Assembly: GCA_964023205.1 (NCBI GenBank)
Contig: OZ026833.1
Coordinates: 260,501 to 324,500, forward strand
Direction: 5' to 3'
From: Lutraria lutraria
Taxonomy: Eukaryota > Mollusca > Bivalvia > Venerida > Mactridae
Length of the DNA stretch: 64,000 bases
The stretch's first letter is position 1, and each line of letters begins with the position of its first letter. The notes under the pieces were generated by a model that worked only from the letters and a program-made list of their open reading frames with translations, ran no database searches and was not told the origin of the DNA. The position numbers and the translations under genes are program-made. Below are positions 1 through 12,400 of this stretch, piece by piece.

Positions 1-144
1 CTTCAATGTTTTGACTAGTTATATGATTACAATAAACTTCAATGTTTTGACTAGTTATATGATTACAATAAACTTCAATGTTTTGACTGGTTGTATGATG
101 ATAATAAACTTCAATGTTTTGACTGGTTGTATGATGATTATATA
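1..144. repeat. 36-bp minisatellite, 4 copies, cut by window edge
   Basis: Four head-to-tail copies begin at 1, 37, 73 and 109, each starting CTTCAATGTTTTGACT. The array probably continues left of the window. It lies in a Furry intron and ends about 45 bp before the next exon's 3' splice site. Confidence 0.9.
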
Positions 145-188
145 ATAAAAATGCTCACAGTTTTTCAAGCAATTTTGCATTTTAACAG

Positions 189-400
189 TTTCAGATGTTC
201 GGAATAGGAGTGGTACAGAACTAGAAATGAGGCAGAAATCTAACGTGTCTCGTTCAAGAAGTGAGAAATCACTGAAGAATGCTGAACAAGGTGTTGAAGA
301 TAAACTAACCATCATGACACAAATGTTCTGGATAGCTGTGTCGCTACTGGAGTCGGATTATGAATATGAATTTCTACTAGCGACGAAATTGCTTGATAAA
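189..400 (+). CDS. fry: fry exon 1 of window
   Basis: The frame reads [16 protein letters not shown] and then [20 protein letters not shown], a conserved Furry block. The exon starts after AG at 187-188 or at 193-194; both keep the same frame because they are 6 nt apart. The donor is GTATGT at 401, phase 0. Confidence 0.85.
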
Positions 401-3400
401 GTATGTATACCTCAGAATGTTTCAATACTTTGTAAATACAAATAAACCTACAAATAAACGGGAGAATAATGTGTATGAGCAAACATGAAGTCCACATGAA
501 TTACATAAACATTATGTCAAAGATCTCATAAAGAACGCTTCTTCAGTCATTTTAGCTTGTCCGTTTTCAAGGATAAAATCAGTCCATTGTAATAAATACG
601 TCAACTTCTGCCGCTGTGTCGTGCAAAAACTTTAATGTAGCTCATAACTCAGAAACTGTATGAAGTAGCAACATGAAACTTCATGGGTTGATAGATCTCA
701 CCGAGGCAGGGAACAGACAAGCTTTGGCACTGCTCAGGGAATTCTTGTATTATAATGTGGCTTAAGTACAGGTTGTCAGTAATACCTGATGATTGTATTG
801 TGAGGAATATTTTCTAGAGATGACATGAAATATAACCTGGAGATACTAGATTTATGTTTGAGTTTTTTCAAATTTCAGATTTTACAACATTTACAACCAG
901 ACCGACCTGAATGTCGTGAAAAATTGGAAAAAATACAACAACAAATAAAATGGACAAATTTCCCAGGAGTACAGACACTATTGTTAAAGGTATGACATAG
1001 ATAATGTAGATAGATGTGATGTGTATGTGCCCATGTGGTGTTGGTAACTAATATATGAAAATAAAGAAGTGTTATTATCATACAATAGTTTCTTGTTCTC
1101 CATTTTCCTTACTTATTTGCTTCTATAAACAGCGAATTGTAAAAACCATGTACAGTCCAAACTCGTTATATTGAAGTTGAGGGGACTTGCCAAAATAGTT
1201 TGATATAACGAACTTCGATATAGGAATTTCGATACCCGTATTTACATTTTAGAGCTAAAGTCAGTGTGTCGTAATAATAACGTTATCATGTTATTTGGTG
1301 TACGGGATGGTAACGGGTAATAAGAATACCGCATTTATACCGGTACTTTATATAAGGGTAAATTCGATATATTTATTTTGCTATATACATTTCAAATATG
1401 CATAAGATAGTTTTTAATGAGCGTGTAGCAGTTTTTAATAATAATTTGTGTCATCAATGAAAAGTTTGTATCAGTTTTATAATTGTGAGAATGGACACTA
1501 ACATGTTTATACAGCTGTCAATAATTAAATATCGATTTTAAATCGTAGGTGTTTGTTTGCGGAAAAAGTGCGAACATTTCTTTTGTAAGTTGGCGACATA
1601 ATTGGTTCGACATAGATGGTCACTTTATAGTAGAAAATATTTGGTTCGAACCGAAAATCTACTTTGATATATAAAAACATCGAGAACCACAAATATATGT
1701 GCGTTTTTCTAATATGTAATAAGAAGGATAAAAATCGGGACTTTATTTTTACTTCGATATAAGCGGGATTTTGATATAAGCGATTTCGACATAATGAGTT
1801 TCGACTGTATAGCTATAAAACATAAAGTAGATTTTAAAGTAGATTTGGAAAATCTTGTTTTATTTTATGAGCAAAGAATTAGGTTTTTCGCCAATTTACA
1901 AACCATTGGAATTAATGAAAGGATTGACAAGTTAAAACCTTAGATAACTTTTGTATATATAATTTCAGGGTTGTACTTCTCAAATAGCTGCTGAGTCGGC
2001 ATGGCAACTACTGACCAGACTGACTGTATGTATCAATTCTTCAGTCATTGATCCTTCTGGTAGTCATGGTTTCCCTATGAATGTCATAGCTCTGTTACCA
2101 TACCTTGTACATCATTATGAGAACCCTTCACAGCTTTGTCGAGATTCAGCTGACCACATATCTCAGGTACTTGTGTGTTTTATTTCATCATTTTATTGTC
2201 AAATTTTATTAAAAAATGTGTTTTAGTGAAATACAGTCAAATCTGTAAGAAAAATCGAAGAGAGGAAATATGGCCATTGTGTGAAGTTGTTCATAAGTCA
2301 TGTATTAGACTTTTATATTTAAGAATCTTGATCAAAATACCCCATATTAGAACATTTGTAACCTTCCTGACCTATGTGCCCATTATATAAATGTTTGCTG
2401 TAATTTCCTTAGTAAGCCATATTTATATTTACAGATTTGTGCACAGAAATCAGACAGGTTGAACAATCTTGGTACAGTGATGTCATTATACAGTAGAGGT
2501 ACATTTGGAAAGGATAGTTTTCAGTGGACTAAATGTGTAGTGAAGTATTTACATGATGTATATGCTCAGGCTAGTGTTTCTATGGTGTCGTATTTGGTCG
2601 AGGTAAGTGTGTGGGAAGTTCTAGTCTAGGTTACACTATTAATAGTCTGTCTTGTGCAGTCAAAATGACAATATATGAAATCTGAATTGTTAACCAGGTT
2701 TTCAACAATTCATCTATGTCAGACAAATGGTTTCAGATTTAAAACTTAAGTTTAGATAATACTATTTGTGCCAAACTTGGCATGTAGCATTTTATTTAGA
2801 GACCTAACTCAGTTCTGAGGTCAAGATCAAGCTCATTATTAGTGATAATAGGGAAGTGTATTCAGCTTAACATCGTGTTGAAAATCTGGTTTGATGGTAT
2901 TACCATGTTTCTTCTTCTTGTTACTTTGATGACAAGTTAAACTGTTTGACATGTTTCTGAAATTTAGACCAGTGAAGATACTGGTATTCTCATGACACAG
3001 ACCTTCTCTTTATTGACCTTTCTGTTTCTAAGTCTGGCTTTGTCTGATTTCAGGTTTTGGAGAAAGGACCACATTCCTATCAGTTATCTGTATTACAGAT
3101 ACTACACTGTATGGTACACTACATTGATCTAAATATACAACCAGCTGTAGTACTCAACCAGGAACTATTTCATACTGTATCTAAACATGTCCAGGTATTG
3201 TAAGCTATGTACTCAATCAGGAACTATTTCATACTGTATCTAAACATGTCCAGGGATTATAAGCTATGTACACAATCAGGAACTATTTCATACTGTATCT
3301 AAACATGTCAAGGTATTGTAAGCTATGTACACAATCAGGAACTATTTCATATTGTATCTAAACATGTCCAGGTATTGTAAGCTATGTACTCAATCAGGAA

Positions 3401-6400
3401 CTATTTCATACTGTATCTAAACATGTCCAGGTATTGTAAGCTATACACAGTAAAACCTCACATTACAACAAACTTAATACAGTCAAACCAGTAAACAAAG
3501 GCCACCCTTGGGAAAGACAAAATGTGGCCTTTATTTTGAGGTCAATTTGTGCTAAATAATCAGTGACTGATATTATGTGACCATCTAGTGTATTATGTGA
3601 CAGGTTGACCGTCTAGTGTATTTTGTGAGAGGTTGGCCATCTAGTGTATTTTGTGAGAGGTTGACCGTCTAGTGTATTTTGTGAGAGGTTGGCCATCTAG
3701 TGTATTATGTGACCATCTAGTGTATTTTGTGACAGGTTGACTGTCTAGTGTATTATGTGAGAGGTTGACCATCTAGTGTATTATGTGAGAGGTTGACCAT
3801 CTAGTGTATTATGTGACCATCTAGTGTATTTTGTGACAGGTTGACTGTCTAGTGTATTATGTGAGAGGTTGACTGTCTAGTGTATTATGTGAGAGGTTGA
3901 CCATCTAGTGTATTATGTGAGAGGTTGACCATCTAGTGTATTATGTGAGAGGTTGACCATCTAGTGTATTATGTGACAGATTGACCATCTAGTGTATTTT
4001 GTGAGAGGTTGACCATCTAGTGTATTTTGTGAGAGGTTGGCCATCTAGTGTATTTTGTGAGAGGTTGGCCATCTAGTGTTCATAACATAATGCGTACTTT
4101 CAGGGACCTCACTGGAAAGAAGCAATAAAGATACTGAAGCTTACAGTTGCTAGATCTTCATCATTAACTTCAGCAGCATCAAGTAGCTCAGAACAAACAT
4201 ATGCCTTGCATCGATCCCTGGCTGAAATTGATGTTCTTCATAAGAAGGAACTACCTGGTATCTTACATTGTTCTGTTTCTGATGTTTTTTTGCTTTCATA
4301 CTTCAAATTGAGGACTACCAGGAACCATATCTGCATTTAGCAAACTACTGTATCATATTTAGAATTATGGACTGAATATTTTATTCAAAACATCAGAATG
4401 GTATCAAATTATATATATTTAGTATTCACCTAGGATTGTTTAAGGTTTGAATAATGTATATATTACCATTGTTTGTAGGGAGGACACTAGACTTCAGTGT
4501 GGACTTGTCAAACACAGCTATCATTGGACGTAAATATCTGAATCAAGAACTACACACGACTTCACACAGTGATACAACCACACCTAGTAACCAGTCGTCT
4601 CTCAGTCGTAAAGGATCAAACAATGAAGCTGATACATGCTGGAAGAAACCACAGAACTCTCAGGTAGGCATTGTAAATACAGTAAAACCCTGATTATCCG
4701 ACCTCAGATTATCTGAAAACCTGGTTTTATCAAAAATAAAATTTCAGTCCCGATTTTCCCCTATATAATTATATTTCAATGTAAATTAACCTTGATTATC
4801 CGAATTATCTAATCTGAATACTATCGCTTATCCAAAGTGATAAACAGGTTTCCGCAATCATTTGAACGCGTATTTTCGCACCTGTTATTTGAAGTTGACA
4901 ATTAATTGCGATAAACAGTGTTATTGCTTGTTGAATAATTGGAATCCTAGACTTGGCGTTATTTGTAGGGTATAGACAAAAACATGTGATTATTTTGTTT
5001 ATTATATCTGTAACTAATTTATGAAGTAATACATATAATTATTCAATTTGTTTGTTATTGACTAGATTGAATTTTGTAAACAAATATGAATATCAACGAC
5101 AAAATAATAACAACTATAGGTTAGTAATATAATAATAATTATAGGATATATCTATATTTAGTGACTAATACAATGCTAAGACCATGTCCTTGTAAAAAAC
5201 TCGTGTTTCAAGACTGGGTTATGAATATTTTCTATTGATTTCAACTTGATTATGATAATACTATATCACTATATTCGGAGACAAACTTCTTTGGTCTAAT
5301 ATGTTGACCATACAATGCTAGAATGCAGACAAAGTAAAATGACATTACTTTACTTTAAGCACTTAAATTGGATACTTAATACATGTGGCTATAACTCACA
5401 AATAACGGAACCATATTATTATCATTGTTAAGCAGGAAGATAATAATTCAAGTACTGCAGTCATGTGTACTAATGATATTTAAATACATCCGATTTTTCA
5501 CTCAATTTTACTAGACTTCGTGGAAAGTGTTATGGATGAATGGAAAAAGTTTAATTATAATGTTCATAAAATGATAAACTAGTGGCACTCCGTGTTTCTC
5601 ATGTTGTTTACAAATCAGTATATTAACACTTAGACAATGAACGGGCCTAGTTTTATATTGTGGATAGTTCTGGAAGTTTCCATGGTGAATCAAGTGTGCG
5701 GGACAGGATGTCGTTTTTATGGAGAGGTAGCAAATTGTGACAATGCTAATCTTACATACATTCCGGAAATACCCGGTTATATTAAATTTCTGGATTTTTC
5801 GGATAACAAACTAGGTGATGTAACGAGTGATACATTCCGACATATTGAACGACCAGAGGATATGAAAAGAATTCTTCTTAAATCAAATAGAATCGTAAAC
5901 ATCTCCGAACATGCATTCAGGATGTTTGAAAATCTTTGGTCCCTAGATCTGTCAGGAAACAGAATCAATATAGACGATATGAAACATTTACTGGTACAAC
6001 TATCTCGTGAAAACCGTTTGAACGCTTTGTATTTGGAATACATGGGAAGTGAAGCTATTCGAGATGAAACGTTTTCTTTGTTAAATATGTCACCTGCTTC
6101 TTATCTGGACCTGAAATACAACTCGATTGACAGGTTTACCGTTGATACTTTAAACCGATTAAAAAATCTTACAGAACTAGTTTTGGATCATAACAATATA
6201 TATGAATTCAAGTTGCCCGAGATGAAATCATTGATAACATTAAGAATAAGTTTTAACAAACTGTTCGCCGTACCAAACTTTTGTTCCGAGATTTCATCCA
6301 TGGTTTCCCTCACCATGAATCTGGAACGTTTATTCTTAAATTACAATCATATTGTGACTATAACCAATGAGACATTTCGATGTCTACCAAACTTAAAGGA

Positions 6401-9400
6401 GCTGAAACTTAAATGTAATTTAATAAATAATTATCCAAGAATGCTCCTTTCAAATAACCTGAAGATCGACGTATTAGACTTACAAGATAATGTGGGTTAT
6501 AATATCAAAATACATCCTTTTGCATTTAGTTCCAATACCTTGCATGTATTGAGAATTGGTGTAAATAGTCATGCTTCAGAACTTTTCGAATCAATACCAG
6601 ATACATTCAAAGGAATACCTGAACTCCACACTCTGAAAATCGATTATATAAAAATGAATTATTTAACAAACACTGATGTTTCAGACCTTTTCTCTCCTTT
6701 AACCAACCTCTATAGCATAGAATGTTATGATTGCCAATTAAATTGCGATCTTCGCTCTATATTGAAAAATAAACCATTCCTAACCAAAGTTGAATTGGAT
6801 GGAAACCTGATCCAAAATATTGCTCCTGGGACCTTTAGTGCAAATGCAAGCATCAGAAAATTGCTACTTAGAAGGAACAAAATTGGTTCTATTAGCACAG
6901 ATGCCATGCCTATAAGTTTCTTAAACAATCTTATAGAGTTGCGATTATCATTAAATCCGTTCATTTGTGATTGCAATCTCACCTGGTTTATCAATTGGCT
7001 AAAAACTGCAGATAAGTCCCAACTGAAATACTACCCAGAACAATACAAGTGTTCATCTCCTGCAAAATGGGCAAACAAAGAGCTCCAAGAAGTTCATTTC
7101 TCATATTTAGAATGTCATCCGTTCAGTACAATTGAATGGGTGGGCATGATAGGTGGACCCACGGTCTTCATTATCATTGTATTAGCTGTGGTTCTCTACA
7201 GAAACAGATGGAACATAAAACATCACATATACCTGATGAGGAGAAGAAAAGAATACACACCACTTGATAGCAATGTATATGAATATGATGCGTTTGTGGC
7301 TTATAGTAATACCGAATCAAAATGGATAAAGCATGTTTTGGTACCGATGTTAGAAGGTGAATTTAATCTTAAAGTGTGTGTTCATGACAGAGATTTTCAC
7401 GCCGGTACATTCATCAATGATAATATTGTTGAACGGATGAAGGAAAGTAAAAGAATAATTTTGGTGCTGTCGAATACTTTTGCCAATAGTGACTGGTGTA
7501 TGTTTGAACTGAAAGTGGCACATTCGATGCACATTGAAGAAAACGTAGATGTTATAGCCATAATGTTTGAAGACTTGTTGGGCAGAAATATAAACAATTC
7601 ATTGAGAGTTCTCCTGGAATCTACCACTTACTTAGAATGGACTACTGTGGCAGCAGGTCATGAACTGTTTGTAACAAAGCTGAAAGATTCTTTTATGGAA
7701 GGGAATATCCGCCAGTACATGCATGCTGTTGAATGACAATTGCATCTTGTCTTGTTACATGCATATTGTTAAATGACAATTGCATCTTGCCTTGTTTCAT
7801 TCGTTTTACACTAACTGCACTGCCGTGTGCCTTTATGCTTCTTTCCATCAGTAAGTGGCACGTGGCTTGATTCTATCCTTACTCTATGTATATAAATTAC
7901 ATATTCTTGCGTGTAAATGACAAATGCATCCATACTATTCCTTATTACTATACCGACACATGCATGTTAACATCAATGATTGCAAGTTCAGCAAGGCGAA
8001 ACCAATTAGCACTAAGCAGCAGCTAGCATGAACTTAAACGAATGCATTTGTAATATTCAATTCATACAATGCTGGGAACCAGATTTTTTCGGCAGTTTCC
8101 GTAAAAAGGTCAACCGCGCACGGTGCGTACCCAAAAAACTACTCGACGAATTAGTGTAAGTTGAGCGAAACGGGACAAAAAATTGTTACTGTAGAATTTG
8201 TAGCCATTCTTCATCGATGTCAATACGTCGTTTCAAAAGCAGCAGATACTATATTGGTGGAGGTGAAGGTAAGTCCAGAGTCAGTTTTATCCTAAAATAA
8301 CAGTTATTGTGTACTCTGTCATGTGAAATTATGTTTTAGTTATTGCTGTTGTGTGAGGAGAATTTTATTTCTATCAGGGATCTACCGGTATATAACAATG
8401 TTATATAGCATACCTGTTCATATACAGTTAAACCTGTGAACAAAGGCTATCCTTGGAAAATACATAATTGGCGTTAATTACCAAGTGCATGGCATTTATT
8501 TGGATGTCATTTTGTTTTAAGCAATCAATCACATTTTAAAATAATGTTCAATATGAAAGACCTACACTCAAAAGAACAGTTTTAAATTGTTCATTTGCAT
8601 CAATATTCATTTGTGTTATTCATATATCAGTACAGTTGGGTACAAGTGACTGTATAGTATATCACATTCCCATCATGTTTCTGTATTACTCCCTGTATTT
8701 AGATATTGTGTTTCATTTTGTACCACACAAAAATGATCTAAATATCACTAATCACAAACAGTGCCATTACAGTATGGATAAACATAAATGTTGGTATTTG
8801 AATGTGTCTGTTTATTTTATTGCAGGTATAAAACAATAAAGGAAAAAAACAAGCTGGTGATAGTCGACAGATATGGAGGTATTTTGATGCATGGAGGATA
8901 TGTTTGCTAGTGATCCAACAGTTATTTCTACCTCAGTTGTGTCTGCTATCACAACTTCACCAAGGGTATCCGCTCCATTGTTGATTCTTCTCAAATCAAT
9001 GAGAAAGATGCGTTAAAGGATGAGCAGCCAATATACTTTTTCCCCGGAGTTAAATGAAAGGACCACCCATATAGCTTTGATGATGACACTCCTAGATTGT
9101 TTGAGATATTTCAAGAAGAACATAGACATATGCACAATGTGAGGATAGCTTAGGACACAATTAAGGTGTGTGTCTACCTTGAAAACACTAGTCATCCTAC
9201 TTGAATCAAAGGATAGATAAAATACAACAATTATCATTTTTTTCATTTGTCTATTTATTATACTGTTTATTTATGAATTTCTGTAAACAATAAATTCAGT
9301 AACCAATTGAACCATGTCTCAATTTTAACAATAAACATAATTCATTATTGTCAATTAGTACAACTAATTGAAATATACCTGACAACCATAATAATTGCAC

Positions 9401-12400
9401 ATGTCTTCCAATGCTTCACTGTTAAAAATGAGACTTAATGAAATTAAAATACTTCAAAAAATTAAAGTGAGGTGAATTAATTAGTCATTACAGGAACATG
9501 TATTTTGGACTACAGTCAAGACTTTGAACTTAGGCCATCCTTGGGAAATAGAAAATTTGGCCTATATTGACAGATGGCTCTTATTCAGGAGTTATTTTGT
9601 TCTAAATGATAAATGACGGTTTCGAAAGAATGACCTTTATTCACAAGGTGACCTTTATTCGGAGGTTTGACAGTATCTAGATATTTAACATTTGTACAAT
9701 TGACAATATTGACTGAAAATTTGCATTTATTATTAAGTAATAATTAACATGAAGAACCTAGAATATTGATCAATTCAAATACAAAAATATCTTTACAAAC
9801 AATTTAGAAATTACATTGACACTAATAGACTGATGCTTACAAATGATGAATAATCAATTCACATGTATTACGTATTGTCATGTATTTGCATTTACATCAA
9901 ATAAGTCAACTTCTTAGAAAAAACATGAAATATAGCTTCAACTTTAAATTTGCTCAGTTCTAAAATTTCTTTCAATATTACACTATGCAATTTATCTGTG
10001 AATATAGTGTGATTTGTAACTTCTGATATACATGAAAATTAAATATCTTCCTAGATGTAACTCTTTACTTTATTCTAAGGATCACGGATACAAAATTTAT
10101 TTATTCATTTAAACATTAGCTATGTATAGCTGTTGACCAAAATGGAAATAAAGGTTTATTTTAACTTTTTTGTGTTATCCTTTACATAACATGCCTAACA
10201 TGGCTATACACATGTTTCTTGTAATATATGTATATTTTCTTTAAATGTATGCCAGTTTATTAACACATTGTAATTTGTATATTGAAAAAAATCTAACTAA
10301 ATACTTTTTACATCATAACCAGAGCTTAATAGTAGAGCTTAGTAGTATAAGATTTAATAATTTATGCAAATTATATTTTCAATTGCACACATATTTTATA
10401 AACAAAAAACAACAACAGATACTTGTAAGTCATTATGACAATGTGCTGTCACAAACAACCTATAGATGGAATGCATGTGTATCTTTTCCTAAATATTCTA
10501 TGAGTCACAAAATTCTGCAGGTCCTGTGATGTGAATAATATGAATATAACTTGTGCATATAAATATGCTTCCATCTTAATATTACATATACGGTATATAT
10601 AATACCTATGTAATGTTTATTATGTTTTATTACTAACTTCCACCTCTGTAGCAACAATTTTGTCAGGAAAGCCACTTTTTGAGAAAACCCATTTGCGATA
10701 TCTTCGTGTACCAGTCTGGCCAACATATCATTGAGTATAAACTGATTAGCTCCACCACCAAAAACACACACTAGCTAAAAGTCTTCTGTCCAGGCTGATT
10801 GGCTGTACATGTACCACTGTGAGTAGTCCAACCATTGCCAATATTGACTGAAAATTGAAGACCATTGACATTAATTAGGTTTATTTTATAAATATCATCA
10901 AAAGAAGTATGTTAGGCAATAGGTAATTGAATTTTTAAGTTAATCATTCTCATAATATTATTCTTGATAGCAAACATATTTTCACATATGCAATTATTTC
11001 TGTAATGGGGAGGAGGAAAAAAATGTAGTACCCAATGCGGGACTCGAACACGCAACCTCCTACTTGCATGTCAGATGCTCTACTAACTCGGAGCTAATCA
11101 GGCTGTGAATATATCAGCCAATTTATAAAACTTAATACAATATAAAATTATTATACCACACAGCTACATTCCTCCTTCCTTTTTATTCAAAGTAATTAAT
11201 TGCGACAACTATAGGTTCTTTTGACTAACTCAGCTAGCCTTTGCTTCACCCTAGGTGCTAGTCTCATCCAAGTCACGGCACCAAATGGAGGCACGGAGGA
11301 AATTTAAATTAAAATTTAATGTTCCTGATGCGGGGCTCGAACCCACGACATCCTGCTTGCAAGTCAGATGCATTACCAATTAAACAATAATAATATACCA
11401 CACCCCTACATTTCAAACAAAGTCAATAGACCGTTACATACAGGTTCAAAGATGCGAAACACAGTCTTCATGAATAAGAACCAGATCTTTTACTGCTGTC
11501 TATAAATTAGTATAATCAAATATTGCTTCTACAATTTACCCCCCCCCCCCCCCCCCCGTCTAAAAAAATCTAAAATAAGCCCCGAACCTGAATTTGCTCC
11601 AGACAGACCTGAGTTAATGAGAAGTAACACGGTAAATATAGCAGTAAATAATGTTTATATAGATCTACTAAAATATTCACCTGAAACGATGTTCAGAAAA
11701 ACATTGCCGTACCGCCTCGTCGTAGCAGAGTTTCTTCAACATTCAACAAAATGTTATGTTCTCGCCGATCTCGGTTGGTTTATTGGATGTAACAGAAACC
11801 ATTTCTAACACACTGCCACTGACATTATCGTCCAGACCGACGAGACAGCTTGATATCTCATTAAAAACAACATGTGTCATTGATATACACTTCCGTAAAC
11901 ATTGAAGTTTTTACTATCGCACCGTTAAACCACGGAAAATTCCGAACTTGTAAATTTGATGTCCGGAGTTGTCTCCCGTGTATAGTAATTTGCGCAAGAA
12001 GCTAAAAGTTTTATTGGTTCCCAGTCATGTACTACATGTACCATTGTAATGTCATGCTTCAACAAGAATAATGTTGAATCCAAAAAGCAGTAACAATAGC
12101 ATTTAGAAATAGTGTGAATAAACATTTCAAGATAAAGAAGGCATAACGCAGTTGTAAATTACATGCAAGAATGAACGATATATATGAAGGGAGTGTCCAC
12201 TTAGCATCAAGTAATATGAAACATGAATAACGTAGCAAGCACTTGTAAGAAACCAAAATGCAGTTGTCAAGTAGAAGAACGCATATGCAAGTAAATAACA
12301 TAACATTGTCATTTAACAGCATGAATGTACTGGCGGATATTCCCTTCCATATTCTTTAGGGGTCACTGTCAATGGATGATACTTGCACATGTAGAAAGTT

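Noticed and set aside
10505..10771. 88-residue minus-strand open frame with protein-like sequence
   Set aside because: No family recognised, no splice or start context, and short length in AT-rich intron; left as unexplained.
11325..11400. Functional tRNA-Ala gene
   Set aside because: The A-box half and acceptor stem are degraded, and a related degraded copy lies nearby with shared non-tRNA flanks, which fits a SINE better.
11541..11557. Run of 17 C
   Set aside because: Simple homopolymer; length may also be a sequencing artefact.
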